Below are positions 8,250 through 17,716 of a DNA stretch of 64,000 nucleotides, one piece after another. The notes under the pieces were generated by a model. The model was not told the origin of the DNA. It searched no databases and saw nothing but the letters and a program-made list of their open reading frames with translations. The stretch spans positions 248,001 through 312,000 of the forward strand of contig NZ_FPAA01000004.1 in the NCBI RefSeq assembly GCF_900116235.1, given 5' to 3'. The translations under genes and the position numbers were made by a program. Positions within the stretch are counted from its first letter, which is position 1. Each line of letters starts with the position of its first letter. The stretch is from Marininema halotolerans. GTDB lineage: Bacteria > Bacillota > Bacilli > Thermoactinomycetales > DSM-45169.

Positions 8250-8810
8250 ATGGACCAACAAGGCATTACTCTATGGTTTACAGGACTATCTGGGGCAGGA
8301 AAGACAACAATCGCTCTTCATCTAGAAGAGCGATTGCAGCAAATGGGGATACGAGTGAAGCGACTGGATGGAGATGAAGTTCGTGCACGGTTGGCTCCTG
8401 ATCTTGGTTTTACCAAGAAGGATCGCTATACCCATATTGAACGAGTCGCCTATGTTGCTGATCTATTGACACGATATGGCGTCATCGTATTGGCCTCCTT
8501 TATTTCACCCTACCGTGAAATGAGACAATTGTGTCGTGAGCAGATTTCATCCTTTGCTGAAGTTTACGTCAACTGCCCACTTGAAGAGTGTATTCATCGC
8601 GATGTGAAGGGGTTGTATGCACGGGCATTAAAAGGGGAGATTCCCCATTTCACAGGCATCAGTGATCCATACGAACCCCCAGTAACCCCTGAGCTCACTC
8701 TCGATTCCAAACGGGAGACGCCAGAAGAAAGTGCCAATCGTGTCATGGATTTTCTTCGAAAAGAAGGATATATCCCCTCCCAGACACCGAATGAAAATGA
8801 AGTGAGGTAG
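8250..8810 (+). CDS. cysC: Adenylylsulfate (APS) kinase
   Basis: A 186-residue P-loop kinase making PAPS from APS and ATP. It has Walker A GLSGAGKTT (12-20), RLDGDEVRARLAPDLGF, the APS-site FISPYREMR and KGLYARALKGEIPHFTGISD with the lid. TAGGAGGTG precedes the ATG; an in-frame GTG at 8238 lies inside that site. No sulfurylase (sat) or sulfate reduction gene is near; it ends the glycan operon. This placement suggests PAPS supply for sulfated sugar rather than cysteine synthesis, which is an inference. No sulfotransferase is visible in the window. Confidence 0.93.
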   Translation: MDQQGITLWFTGLSGAGKTTIALHLEERLQQMGIRVKRLDGDEVRARLAPDLGFTKKDRYTHIERVAYVADLLTRYGVIVLASFISPYREMRQLCREQISSFAEVYVNCPLEECIHRDVKGLYARALKGEIPHFTGISDPYEPPVTPELTLDSKRETPEESANRVMDFLRKEGYIPSQTPNENEVR

Positions 8811-8821
8811 GGGGATATAGA

Positions 8822-8850
8822 GAGCGATGCTCCTAAAAAGGGCATCGCTC
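8822..8850. terminator. Hairpin between cysC and the convergent regulator
   Basis: A nine-base perfect stem GAGCGATGC/GCATCGCTC lies between the cysC stop and the end of the convergent regulator at 8863. The T-run is short. Confidence 0.55.
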
Positions 8851-8862
8851 CCTCTGCCTTAC

Positions 8863-9216
8863 TTACGATCCATTGCGTGGCGATTGTTTATCACTGTGAG
8901 CGCCTTGCTGTTGGATCGTGGCATAGATCGAGTCTAACTGTTTCCAATGATTCTCCACCGCAGCACGTCCCTCTGATGTAATACGGATGGTTGTCTGGGG
9001 GATTTTTTTTCGTAAAAAGTGCTTATCAATAGCGACAAGTCCCCCTTTTTCTAATTTAGCGAGGTGGGAAGAGAGGTTTCCCTTTGTTAATCCGGTCAGC
9101 TCTTGTAGAAAAAGGAATTCAGCCAGGGTACAGGCAGACAATGCGGTGAGCACGGCAAGGCGCGCTGGCTCATGGACTAACTTATCCAAGCGTGCTAATT
9201 CTTTATAGGGTAACAT
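8863..9216 (-). CDS. Winged-helix transcriptional regulator
   Basis: A 117-residue single-domain regulator of the winged-helix group used in small MarR/ArsR-like proteins. Residues 10-75 contain the helices LVHEPARLAVLTALSACTLA, the recognition region ELTGLTKGNLSSHLAKLE and the wing KGGLVAIDKHFLRKKIPQT with TTIRITSEGRAAVE after it. No metal or ligand-binding cysteines are seen. The ATG at 9216 has TAGGAGG ten bases upstream; the frame continues to 9252 without a better site. Its target is unknown. Confidence 0.85.
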   Translation of the reverse strand: MLPYKELARLDKLVHEPARLAVLTALSACTLAEFLFLQELTGLTKGNLSSHLAKLEKGGLVAIDKHFLRKKIPQTTIRITSEGRAAVENHWKQLDSIYATIQQQGAHSDKQSPRNGS

Positions 9217-9319
9217 TTCCGAATTGCCTCCTAAATCCAAATTCACTCTCAATATAATGGATCTAATAATTTATATCAATAACCAGTTTGCGATATAGAC
9301 TTTATTTTAAATGCGATGT

Positions 9320-9362
9320 CACCGAAAAGCCCTGCTGAAATGATCAGCAGGGCTTTTCGGTG
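9320..9362. terminator. 19-bp perfect hairpin
   Basis: CACCGAAAAGCCCTGCTGA pairs perfectly with its complement around a 5-base loop. It stands between the regulator promoter region and the ynzC stop, and terminates ynzC on the minus strand. Confidence 0.65.
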
Positions 9363-9424
9363 AAAAGAATTGATAAAACTGGTACACTAAAAAGGTAGGC
9401 AGTTATACGAACAAACCCACACTT

Positions 9425-9616
9425 TTACTTTTTGTTGAGGTCTTTTTCGTCGACGAACCGGATCCGATCCAGTTGGTCTTTAACTTGCCCACGAATCCCC
9501 TTTAAGTAAATCTCACGGAGACGGTGTTGTTCCTTTTTCTCAGCTGGAGTTAGACCCTCTCCCTTTTGTTTTTTGGCCAGGGCGTTAATCCGCTGGAGTA
9601 ATTCATCCGTAATCAT
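9425..9616 (-). CDS. ynzC: DUF896 family protein (YnzC)
   Basis: A 63-residue two-helix protein with the DUF896 pattern ELLQRINALAKKQKGEGLT, then EKKEQHRLREIYLKGIRGQV. In Bacillus subtilis ynzC is the last gene of the SOS operon yneA-yneB-ynzC; its molecular role is not known. Here it is separated from yneA by 8 kb and points away from the yneB-like gene, 67 bases distant. GAGGAGGAG precedes the ATG. No SOS box lies in that short gap. Confidence 0.9.
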   Translation of the reverse strand: MITDELLQRINALAKKQKGEGLTPAEKKEQHRLREIYLKGIRGQVKDQLDRIRFVDEKDLNKK

Positions 9617-9644
9617 GAAACATCACTCCTCCTCTGAAGGATAG

Positions 9645-10352
<708 letters not shown>

Positions 10353-10379
10353 AAATAAGAAAAAGGTAGGTGCCCATTT

Positions 10380-11447
10380 ATGGTCAATTGGAATCGAATG
10401 AAAGAGTTAACGCAACTCCCTGGTGTCCCTGGAGCGGAGGGAGAAGTGCGTGAAGTGCTCAGCCAATACATAGCGAACAGCACATCGGAGATGCTCCAGG
10501 ATCGTTTAGGTGGGTTATTTGGCGTTCTCCGTGGTAAAGAAAAATCCCCGAAGGTAATGGTAGCGGGGCATATGGACGAAGTTGGTTTTATGGTGACTCG
10601 CATTACAGAGAAGGGATTTCTTAAATTCCAAACCCTAGGTGGCTGGTGGAGTCAAGTAATGCTGGCTCAACGGATCCAAGTAGTCACTCGGAGTGGAAAA
10701 CGAATCCCTGGGGTGATTGGCTCGATACCCACCCATCTTTTAAAGCCCGAAATGCGGAAGAAACCGATTGATGTAACGGAGATGTTTATTGACGTTGGAG
10801 CAGATTCTGCAGACGAAGTGGAAGCGTTAGGGATTTGTCCAGGGGACGCTGTGGCTCCTTATTTCCCTGATGTGGAAATGGCCGGTGGAACAAGGATCTT
10901 ATCCAAAGCATGGGATAACCGCTTTGGCTGCGGGATCGCCCTTGAGCTTCTTGATGCGTTGAAGGGGCAAAAGCACCCGAATACCGTATTTTCCGGAGCA
11001 ACGGTGCAAGAGGAAGTGGGCCTTCGCGGTGCTCAGGTCGCGGCACAAATGATTCAACCGGATGTCTTTTTTGCGGTAGACGCGGGCCCTGCGGGGGATA
11101 CCCCCGGGGTATCTGATGGCTACGGTCAATTAGGTAAAGGGGTGGTCATTCGCTTAATGGATCGCTCGATGGTTCCGCTCCCAGGTATGCGAGAGTTTCT
11201 CATAGAGACCGCAAAGCGGGAAGGAATTCCCTATCAATTTTTTGTATCCCAAGGCGGAACCGATGCAGGTGCGGTTCATACCACAGGGGAAGGGGTTCCA
11301 TCTGCTGCTCTGGGGGTATGTGCTCGTTATATTCATTCTCATGCGGCTATGATCGATAAGGATGATGTGGAAGCAACCAAACGCTTTCTAGTTGCCGCGG
11401 TAAAATCGTTGGATGCAGCCACATTGGAGGCCATTCGAAAAGGATAA
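10380..11447 (+). CDS. M42 family metallo-aminopeptidase
   Basis: A 355-residue dinuclear-metal peptidase of the FrvX/YtoP/PepA group, which forms tetrahedral complexes that trim peptides in the cytosol. Metal and catalytic blocks are VMVAGHMDEVGFMV (near 60-70), KAWDNRFGCGIALELL (Asp bridging both metals), TVQEEVGLRGA (catalytic Glu pair), VDAGPAGDTPG and the last ligand in RYIHSHAAMID. Length is typical for the family. The start has AAAAAGGTAGGTG upstream; a stem-loop follows the stop. The context adds nothing about its substrate. Confidence 0.94.
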   Translation: MVNWNRMKELTQLPGVPGAEGEVREVLSQYIANSTSEMLQDRLGGLFGVLRGKEKSPKVMVAGHMDEVGFMVTRITEKGFLKFQTLGGWWSQVMLAQRIQVVTRSGKRIPGVIGSIPTHLLKPEMRKKPIDVTEMFIDVGADSADEVEALGICPGDAVAPYFPDVEMAGGTRILSKAWDNRFGCGIALELLDALKGQKHPNTVFSGATVQEEVGLRGAQVAAQMIQPDVFFAVDAGPAGDTPGVSDGYGQLGKGVVIRLMDRSMVPLPGMREFLIETAKREGIPYQFFVSQGGTDAGAVHTTGEGVPSAALGVCARYIHSHAAMIDKDDVEATKRFLVAAVKSLDAATLEAIRKG

Positions 11448-11463
11448 CGGAGCTAAGTAAGAG

Positions 11464-11502
11464 ATCAGGAGAGCTTTCATCAATCGGTTATGCTCTCCTG
11501 TT
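11464..11502 (+). terminator. Terminator of the M42 peptidase gene
   Basis: CAGGAGAGC pairs with GCTCTCCTG around a 17-base loop and is followed by a TTATCATTT tail. Confidence 0.6.
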
Positions 11503-11535
11503 ATCATTTAAAGGGAATTGGAAGGGTGAAGGAAG

Positions 11536-12468
11536 TTGGATCATCAATATGATCATCGAGAGCCTGTGCGCCCTCAACGTTTTTTTGATTTATTAGATGG
11601 TGTTTTTCGTCTGTATCGTCAGCGATGGAAAAAGATCTGGATCATCCTGTTTATCATATTAGGTGCTCCCTATGCAGTTGCGGAAGTGGCTGCTTTGCGC
11701 AGCGAGGATCCATCCAATCCATTGGCTGTCGTCGATGGGAATGGAGAGAATTGGTTGTTTATCCTGTTATCAGTGGTCATTTATCTATTAATCGGGTTGA
11801 TATTTTCGCCCTTATTAAAAGCCGGTATGATCATGATTGCATCCAACCGTCTTCAAGAAAGTCCTGATCGATCAGCGAAAGAATATTTAAAACAGATTGG
11901 GAGAAGTAGTGTCCCGGTTGTACTTACTCTCTTGTTACAATATTTACTCCTCGGGGCAGGATGGTTGATCGCTGCTTTGCTTTGGGCGATTCCCTTTTCA
12001 CTGCTTGCCTTAGCAATTGGTGGGTGGCAAATCCCCTTAGTCATTGCTGGTTTCTTTTTTATGTGTACTGTTGGAGTGGGTTCCCTGTGGGTGTCCACAC
12101 GGCTCACCTTAACGCTTCCGATTGTGGTTGATGAAGGAATTTCTTATTTTCCTGCCTTGAAAAGAAGCTGGCAGTTAACCAAGGGATCTTTTTGGAAAAT
12201 ATTCGGACTATCCATCATTGTCGGGATCATTTCTAATATTTTTTTCATGATCTCAGGAGGCAGTTCTGAAATCGCCAAGGAACTGTTTTTAACGAGTTCA
12301 ATGAGTTGGTTGGGTGTACTATTGACCCTTCTCAGTACTTTCTTGATATGTCTACCCACCCCGCTACAATCCATTCTGTATACGTTGCTCTACTTCGATT
12401 GTCGTGCCAGAAAAGAAGGCACAGACCTCGATGATGATTTAAACGCTATGGGTGAAAGTGGTGCGTAG
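11536..12468 (+). CDS. Multi-pass membrane protein, first gene of the MoxR/DUF58 operon
   Basis: A 310-residue protein with six hydrophobic segments (about 34-54, 75-97, 125-150, 158-185, 224-246, 255-280). It resembles the membrane domain family called glycerophosphoryl diester phosphodiesterase membrane domain (VRPQRFFDLLDGVFRLYRQRW at the start, RLTLTLPIVVDEGISYFPAL and SWQLTKGSFWKIFG later). No catalytic phosphodiesterase domain is present. A TTG start after GAAGG fits the family N-terminus. In related operons such a protein precedes the DUF4129-DUF4350-MoxR-DUF58 genes; the role is unknown. Confidence 0.8.
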   Translation: MDHQYDHREPVRPQRFFDLLDGVFRLYRQRWKKIWIILFIILGAPYAVAEVAALRSEDPSNPLAVVDGNGENWLFILLSVVIYLLIGLIFSPLLKAGMIMIASNRLQESPDRSAKEYLKQIGRSSVPVVLTLLLQYLLLGAGWLIAALLWAIPFSLLALAIGGWQIPLVIAGFFFMCTVGVGSLWVSTRLTLTLPIVVDEGISYFPALKRSWQLTKGSFWKIFGLSIIVGIISNIFFMISGGSSEIAKELFLTSSMSWLGVLLTLLSTFLICLPTPLQSILYTLLYFDCRARKEGTDLDDDLNAMGESGA

Positions 12469-12482
12469 AGAGGAGAAATAAG

Positions 12483-13106
12483 ATGGCACCAGAATATGAC
12501 AAGGCGCGTGATCAATTATCGGAGATCTTAGATCGCAGTGAGTTTACGAACCAACAATGGCTCGATCAATGGCAAACTTTCTTTAACAACATCCTGGATA
12601 TTTTAAGCAGTTTCCTCGCAAAGCAATTACATTCATGGCTTGGTATTCAAGTGGATACCCGAATCGGTGGGGTGTTACCGATTCTGGTGGGTGTGATCGT
12701 ATTGGTGCTTGGTATATGGCTTGCTCGACGTTTTTTCTGGAGTAAACCTAGGGTGAATAAGGATACCCATAAGCGGAATGATCGCACCTTATCCCTTGAA
12801 GACTGGTGGAAGAAGGCGGAGGATTATGGCAATAGAGGAGCGTATCGGGAAGGGATTACCCTCTTATATCAAGCGGTTCTTGAACAATTGATTCAGCAAG
12901 GGATTATCATTGGTAATCGCTATAAAAGCAATCGAGACTATCGAGACGAAGTTGAGCAGAATCGTCCCGATCTTGCCATCGCTTTTAAACACCTGACCCA
13001 TCGCTTTGACCGTGTCCGGTATGGAGATGGTGATGCAGATAAAAAAGAGTATACGGAGTTTTATCAATTATCCCAGCGATTTGCTCAGGAAGGGGATATG
13101 CGATGA
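12483..13106 (+). CDS. DUF4129 domain protein
   Basis: A 207-residue protein with one transmembrane helix (about 64-84, LPILVGVIVLVLGIWLARRFF) and a C-terminal cytoplasmic DUF4129 region: DWWKKAEDYGNRGAYREGITLLYQAVLEQL, then NRDYRDEV and FDRVRYGDGDADKKEYTEF. DUF4129 proteins usually accompany MoxR ATPases and transglutaminase-like or DUF58 proteins. The ATG has AGAGGAG upstream and the stop overlaps the next start by four bases. Confidence 0.85.
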   Translation: MAPEYDKARDQLSEILDRSEFTNQQWLDQWQTFFNNILDILSSFLAKQLHSWLGIQVDTRIGGVLPILVGVIVLVLGIWLARRFFWSKPRVNKDTHKRNDRTLSLEDWWKKAEDYGNRGAYREGITLLYQAVLEQLIQQGIIIGNRYKSNRDYRDEVEQNRPDLAIAFKHLTHRFDRVRYGDGDADKKEYTEFYQLSQRFAQEGDMR

Positions 13107-14284
13107 GATCCCGCAGATTCGGTGTATTTGTCATTTCGTTACTGGTGATCGTGCTATTGGTTTTACTCCTGTTAGCGGTCACCCTTGATACCGACTCAAA
13201 AACGCCCTATAACAGTCATGGAACCTCTAGCCAAGGATTAAAAGCCCTTTATCTTCTATTCGATGAGCGACAATTGCCAGTCGATCGTTGGGATAAAGGT
13301 TGGGGATCCTTCCCTAAGGGGAAGGATCAACTACTCATTCTGACAGAGCCGACGGGTTTTATTCCCAAAGGAGACCAACATCGATTGGAAATGTGGATCA
13401 AGGAGGGGAATACCCTTGCGCTCTTTGCCAGTCCCAACAATGAATTGGCTGCAGAATGGGGATTTTCTGTCAGTCCAAGCGGCAATGGCGAGCAACAAGG
13501 CAAAATTCCGATGCAACACCGGTCTTCCTTATGGGAGAAGAATATTAAGACGCTATATTATCCAGAAGGTAATCGATTAGTGAACGAACAGGGCAAGGTG
13601 TGGAAAGATCAAGGGAATATGGGTCGTCTTGCTGAGCGGAATTGGGGAAAGGGGAAGGTGATTTATGTACCTGAACCCGATTTCATGACTAATAAAATGA
13701 TTCGCCAAGGGGATAACTTGGCCTTTGCCCTCCATCTCGCAACGGAAGGAAAAAAAGGAATCTGGTTTGGTGATCGATTACGTGAGCTCTCGGATGAAGA
13801 GACAAGTGAAGGGAAAAGCGCATCCCTTTTAAATTGGATCGATCCCAATGGATGGCTCATCCTTATGCTCTTAACCATTGCGGTTCTGCTCTGGCTATAT
13901 GGAAAAGGAAGGCGGTTTGGCCGTCCATTGCCAGACCGAGATCTAGAACCGCCTTTCGCTGATGAATATGTGAAAGCGATGGGCTCGTTATACCAAAGAG
14001 CAAACTTGAAAAGTGAAAGCCTACACATTCAATGGCAGGGCCTCCTGCGCATCGCATCAAAGCGATGGGGTCTGGGAATAGGGGTAACGGAAGAGACCCT
14101 TATCAACCACAGCAAGCGATACTTAGCACCGGAGGTTGCCGATCAAATGGAGGCGCTCAGTCAGACAATCCACCGCCTTCCTGAACACCTTTCCGGTAAG
14201 CAGTTCATGCAGTTGAGCCAGGAGATTTACCAGATAAGAGAGGAGATTTTGGCATGGCACACACACCAATCGACATTGAATTGA
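13103..14284 (+). CDS. DUF4350 domain membrane protein
   Basis: A 393-residue protein. An N-terminal helix (8-30) is followed by an extracellular-type DUF4350 domain (NSHGTSSQGLKALYLLFDERQ, then LLILTEPTGFIPKGDQ and WIKEGNTLALFA), resembling a glutamine-amidotransferase fold used in cell-surface complexes. A second helix (about 250-272) is followed by a cytoplasmic tail of about 120 residues. The start overlaps the DUF4129 stop, and its last 31 bases overlap moxR, so translation is coupled. Confidence 0.85.
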   Translation: MRSRRFGVFVISLLVIVLLVLLLLAVTLDTDSKTPYNSHGTSSQGLKALYLLFDERQLPVDRWDKGWGSFPKGKDQLLILTEPTGFIPKGDQHRLEMWIKEGNTLALFASPNNELAAEWGFSVSPSGNGEQQGKIPMQHRSSLWEKNIKTLYYPEGNRLVNEQGKVWKDQGNMGRLAERNWGKGKVIYVPEPDFMTNKMIRQGDNLAFALHLATEGKKGIWFGDRLRELSDEETSEGKSASLLNWIDPNGWLILMLLTIAVLLWLYGKGRRFGRPLPDRDLEPPFADEYVKAMGSLYQRANLKSESLHIQWQGLLRIASKRWGLGIGVTEETLINHSKRYLAPEVADQMEALSQTIHRLPEHLSGKQFMQLSQEIYQIREEILAWHTHQSTLN

Positions 14285-15213
14285 TCGCCAAACGATCTGA
14301 GGAAGTCCTTAAGCAATTAGGTCAAGCAGTCGATGGTCAACAAGTACAGTTGCGCCATCTTTGGTCCGCCATGTTAACCGGTGGCCATGTGATCGTTGAA
14401 GGGGTTCCGGGATTAGGGAAAACGTTGATGGCACGGGCATTAGGTACGGTGGTGGATGCCTCCTTCGCACGTATTCAATTTACTCCCGATCTGATGCCTT
14501 CGGATGTGACAGGTACTCAAGTATTCGAAGGAAATACGGGTAGTTTCCGTTTTAAGCAAGGTCCTCTATTCTCACAAATTGTCCTTGCTGATGAAATCAA
14601 TCGCACCCCTCCGAAGACGCAAGCCGCATTGCTGGAAGCAATGGAGGAGGGGCAAGTGTCAGTGGATGGTGAGCCTGTGTCCCTACCACAGCCCTTCTTT
14701 GTCATTGCCACCCAAAACCCTGTCGAATACGAAGGGACCTATCCGCTACCTGAGGCGCAGTTGGATCGTTTTGCAATGAAATTAGTCGTGGATTATCCCA
14801 ATGAAGAAGACGAACTACGCATTTTACGCAGTCATCATTTTGTGCAACGCCGGGAACAACGCGTTGCTCCCTTGATCACACCTAAAGAACTGCTTCGTTT
14901 CCGAGATTGGATGGATCAGATCCATGCCGAGGAATCGGTTCTTCGATACATTGCTGCGATTATTCGCGAAACAAGAGAACATCCACAGATCATGCTCGGC
15001 GCAAGCCCGCGTGCAGGGATAAGTTTACTTTCCTTATCAAGGGCATCTGCTGCCATGGACGGGCGTGACTATGTCACCCCTGATGATGTTAAAGGATTGG
15101 TAGAGCCTGTTTTGCGTCACCGCTTACTCCTAAAACCTGATGCAGAATTGGAAGGGATGGACGCTGATGACCTTATCCGGGAAATCCTTCGTTCGGTCTC
15201 CGTCCCGCGGTAA
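14254..15213 (+). CDS. MoxR family AAA+ ATPase
   Basis: A 319-residue AAA+ ATPase. It carries Walker A GVPGLGKT (about 50-57), the block IQFTPDLMPSDVTG, Walker B VLADEINRTPPKTQAALLEAMEE, sensor 1 FFVIATQNPVEYEGTYPLPEAQLDRF and the sensor 2 region LGASPRAGISLLSL. MoxR proteins act as chaperones that activate or insert metal into VWA-domain partners, here presumably the adjacent DUF58 protein. GAGAGGAG lies eight bases before the ATG. Confidence 0.95.
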   Translation: MAHTPIDIELIAKRSEEVLKQLGQAVDGQQVQLRHLWSAMLTGGHVIVEGVPGLGKTLMARALGTVVDASFARIQFTPDLMPSDVTGTQVFEGNTGSFRFKQGPLFSQIVLADEINRTPPKTQAALLEAMEEGQVSVDGEPVSLPQPFFVIATQNPVEYEGTYPLPEAQLDRFAMKLVVDYPNEEDELRILRSHHFVQRREQRVAPLITPKELLRFRDWMDQIHAEESVLRYIAAIIRETREHPQIMLGASPRAGISLLSLSRASAAMDGRDYVTPDDVKGLVEPVLRHRLLLKPDAELEGMDADDLIREILRSVSVPR

Positions 15214-16528
15214 TACGTGGTTACCCACGGGTCGTTTTTTAATTTGGTTTTTACTTGGTGTGATTGTTACGGGAGTAGGCGCATTATGGGGTATGGCTCT
15301 GTGGTTTGCCATTCTATATTATAGTGTACTCGGGGTCATCACCCTTCGCGATGCGCTCAAGATTCGCGCCATTGGCTCTTTACAGGTGACTCGAGAAAGT
15401 GATTCATTCTTCGAAATCGCCGAAGAACACATGGTTCGACTTTCAATTGAATCGGATCGATTGTGCGCTTTAACCCTGACGCTGAAAGATGATGTTCCAG
15501 CGGGTTTTTATACGCCCCAACGGGAACAATCCCTGCAGTTACATGGGGAGAAAACGGGGAGCCTCACCTATTCACTCTCAAGCGATCGGCGGGGATTGTA
15601 TTCATTTGGGAATGTCCACCTTCGTATTCGAAGTCCTTTGGGGTGGATTCAACGGCAACAGCAGGCAGAACTTGCTGAGGAAAAACGTGTGTATCCCTTA
15701 TTAAAGGAAGTTCGCCGGGTGAGAGGGGGCGTTTATCGTAAACGTTCCGATACAGAAGGTACGTATCGTCGTAAAGGAATCGGCCACAGTTTAGAGGTTT
15801 CTCATATTCGTGAATATGTGCAAGGGGATGATCCACGCTGGATCAATTGGAAAGCAACGGCTCGGTTAAATAAACCGGCAGTCAATGTTCCCCGGGCGGA
15901 ACAGGGACAACATGTGGTGATCATGTTGGATTGTGGACGCGTTATGGGGGCACGGGATCAAGAAAAATCTCGATTAGATCGTGCTATTGAAGGGGCACTT
16001 GCCTTTGCGGCGGCGGCTCTCACACGTGGGGATTATGTGAGCTTAATTGCTTTTTCTAATCGGATCATCAAATGGATCCCCTCAGGAAAAGGAGATCCAC
16101 AATTAAAACGGCTGATTGAAGCCGTTGCTGGATTAGACGCCGCGTATGTCGAGTCGGGGTACCGTATGGCGATGGAACATCTAGCAACCCATCATAAACG
16201 ACGGGCGCTCGTTGCGATTTTTACCGATGCAGGAAACCTTACCTTTGCAGAGGAATTAACGCAACAGATGCTATTGCTTCGCAGAAGACATTTGATATTA
16301 ACGGTGACAATGCAAGATCCCCGCTTACAACACGAATTGGATCGATTCCCCCATGAAGAATTGGATATTTACCGGAAAGCTGTTGGAGAAAAAATGATTT
16401 TGGAACGGCAAGAACGACTTCACCACTTACGGAGAAATGGGGTCATCGTACTGGATGTACCTCCAGGCGAGTTATCAACTTCGGCAATTCATGCCTATAT
16501 CGATCTAAAGAATCGTTCCTTGTTATAG
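15167..16528 (+). CDS. DUF58 domain protein (VWA-like)
   Basis: A 453-residue protein with two N-terminal membrane helices (about 20-62), a beta-rich middle part, and the DUF58 signature HSLEVSHIREYVQGDDPRWI near residue 220. A VWA-like domain follows (VVIMLDCGRVM with a modified MIDAS region, then LVAIFTDAGN). GNTWLPTGRF suggests a cytoplasmic N-terminus. It pairs with MoxR in many bacteria. The ATG at 15167 lies within the moxR 3' end and is preceded by GGAAGGGATGG. It ends the operon that began at 11536. Confidence 0.92.
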   Translation: MTLSGKSFVRSPSRGNTWLPTGRFLIWFLLGVIVTGVGALWGMALWFAILYYSVLGVITLRDALKIRAIGSLQVTRESDSFFEIAEEHMVRLSIESDRLCALTLTLKDDVPAGFYTPQREQSLQLHGEKTGSLTYSLSSDRRGLYSFGNVHLRIRSPLGWIQRQQQAELAEEKRVYPLLKEVRRVRGGVYRKRSDTEGTYRRKGIGHSLEVSHIREYVQGDDPRWINWKATARLNKPAVNVPRAEQGQHVVIMLDCGRVMGARDQEKSRLDRAIEGALAFAAAALTRGDYVSLIAFSNRIIKWIPSGKGDPQLKRLIEAVAGLDAAYVESGYRMAMEHLATHHKRRALVAIFTDAGNLTFAEELTQQMLLLRRRHLILTVTMQDPRLQHELDRFPHEELDIYRKAVGEKMILERQERLHHLRRNGVIVLDVPPGELSTSAIHAYIDLKNRSLL

Positions 16529-16600
16529 AAAAGTCGACCTGTACGCATAACCGATTCATCCTCCTCACAAGCTAGAAGCAAAGGAAAGGAGGAGGAAGTT

Positions 16601-16948
16601 ATGCCTACGTTTGTAGATACACCCACACAGCAATATCAACAATGCATCGATCAATGCAGTCAATGCTTGCAGGTTTGTGAGGAGTGCTTAACCTCGTGTT
16701 TAAATGAACCGGATGTACAAGCGCGTGTTCACTGCATTAACATGCTTCGGGACTGTATTGACATCTGTTCCGTTGCCATTGGCTTTATGTCCCGGAATAG
16801 CGAACATGCGATGCATATTTGTCAAGAATGCGCTGAAATTTGCGCAGCATGTGCCCAACACTGCATGCAGTTTCAAGATGAGCACTGTCAAAAATGTGCA
16901 ACCGTGTGCCAGCAATGTGCAGATGAGTGTAAAAGGATGGTTGCTTAA
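16601..16948 (+). CDS. Four-helix bundle copper-binding protein (Csp/YhjQ type)
   Basis: A 115-residue protein with 19 cysteines spaced along four helices (for example QQCIDQCSQCLQVCEECLTSC and ICQECAEICAACAQHCMQF). This is the pattern of cytosolic copper storage proteins (Csp3) and Bacillus YhjQ, which bind many Cu(I) ions within the bundle. No signal peptide is present, so it is cytosolic. AAAGGAGGAGG precedes the ATG. Its TAA stop lies inside a 28-bp perfect hairpin. Confidence 0.92.
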   Translation: MPTFVDTPTQQYQQCIDQCSQCLQVCEECLTSCLNEPDVQARVHCINMLRDCIDICSVAIGFMSRNSEHAMHICQECAEICAACAQHCMQFQDEHCQKCATVCQQCADECKRMVA

Positions 16949-17002
16949 CAACACAACAAGAGGGAGTGTGAAAATCACACTCCCTCTTGTTGTGTTGTTA
17001 AG
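16944..17002. terminator. 28-bp perfect hairpin with 3-base loop between csp and lexA
   Basis: Two 28-base arms (16944-16971 and 16975-17002) are perfectly complementary around AAA. It contains the csp stop codon (16946-16948) and ends 13 bases before the lexA stop, so it should serve both convergent genes, although no long U-tract follows. Confidence 0.75.
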
Positions 17003-17015
17003 TGGATGGATTTGA

Positions 17016-17642
17016 TTAATGAAGTTCGCGATAAAGGCCGATTACCTTGCCGAGAATGGTTACTTCTGGATAAATAAGCGGCTCCATATGGTCATTTTCT
17101 GGCTGTAAGCGTACATGGTTTTTCTCTTTATAGAACCGTTTGACAGTGGCTTCATTATCCGGGGTCATCGCCACGATAATATCACCGTTATCCGCCACCT
17201 GCTGTTGCCGAACCAGCACATAATCTCTTTCTAAGACCCCGATGTTGATCATACTGTCTCCACGTACGGAGAGAAGAAAAACAGAATCTTCACTTCCGAC
17301 CATACGGCGAGGGATCGGAAAATAATCTTCTATATTTTCAATCGCCGTAATCGGTTCACCGGCTGTGACCTTCCCGATATAAGGAACCATGACCGTACTG
17401 CTAGTGATATCCGGGATGGAGTCTAGCGTCTCTTCTAATACTTCGATCGCACGGGGCTTGGTGGGATCTCGCCGAATCAATCCCTTTTTTTCGAGTCGAG
17501 CAAGATGACCATGAACGGTGGAACTGGAGGCAAGACCGACTGCTTCTCCAATCTCCCTGACAGATGGAGGGTATCCCTTTGCACGAACTTCTTGTTTTAT
17601 GTAAGTTAAAATAGCTTCTTGGCGTGGTGATAGCTTATTCAT
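17016..17642 (-). CDS. lexA: LexA SOS repressor
   Basis: A 208-residue repressor. The N-terminal winged helix-turn-helix spans 1-65 ([20 protein letters not shown]). The self-cleavage bond Ala94-Gly95 ([10 protein letters not shown]) is present, as are the catalytic Ser130 (VRGDSM) and Lys168 (ATVKRF). RecA-stimulated autocleavage inactivates it after DNA damage. AAGGGGATAACGAGCA precedes the ATG. It is divergent from the yneA-like gene with SOS boxes in the shared region, so it should repress itself. Confidence 0.97.
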   Translation of the reverse strand: MNKLSPRQEAILTYIKQEVRAKGYPPSVREIGEAVGLASSSTVHGHLARLEKKGLIRRDPTKPRAIEVLEETLDSIPDITSSTVMVPYIGKVTAGEPITAIENIEDYFPIPRRMVGSEDSVFLLSVRGDSMINIGVLERDYVLVRQQQVADNGDIIVAMTPDNEATVKRFYKEKNHVRLQPENDHMEPLIYPEVTILGKVIGLYRELH

Positions 17643-17716
17643 TGCTCGTTATCCCCTTTCTAAATCGCATCTCCGTCCACTCGTTCTCTCTGTTGATCCG
17701 TCCCTACTTTTTCTCC

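Noticed and set aside
9408-9421. CGAACAAACCCACA as a possible SOS box for ynzC
   Set aside because: Only the left half-site matches, and it lies downstream of ynzC.
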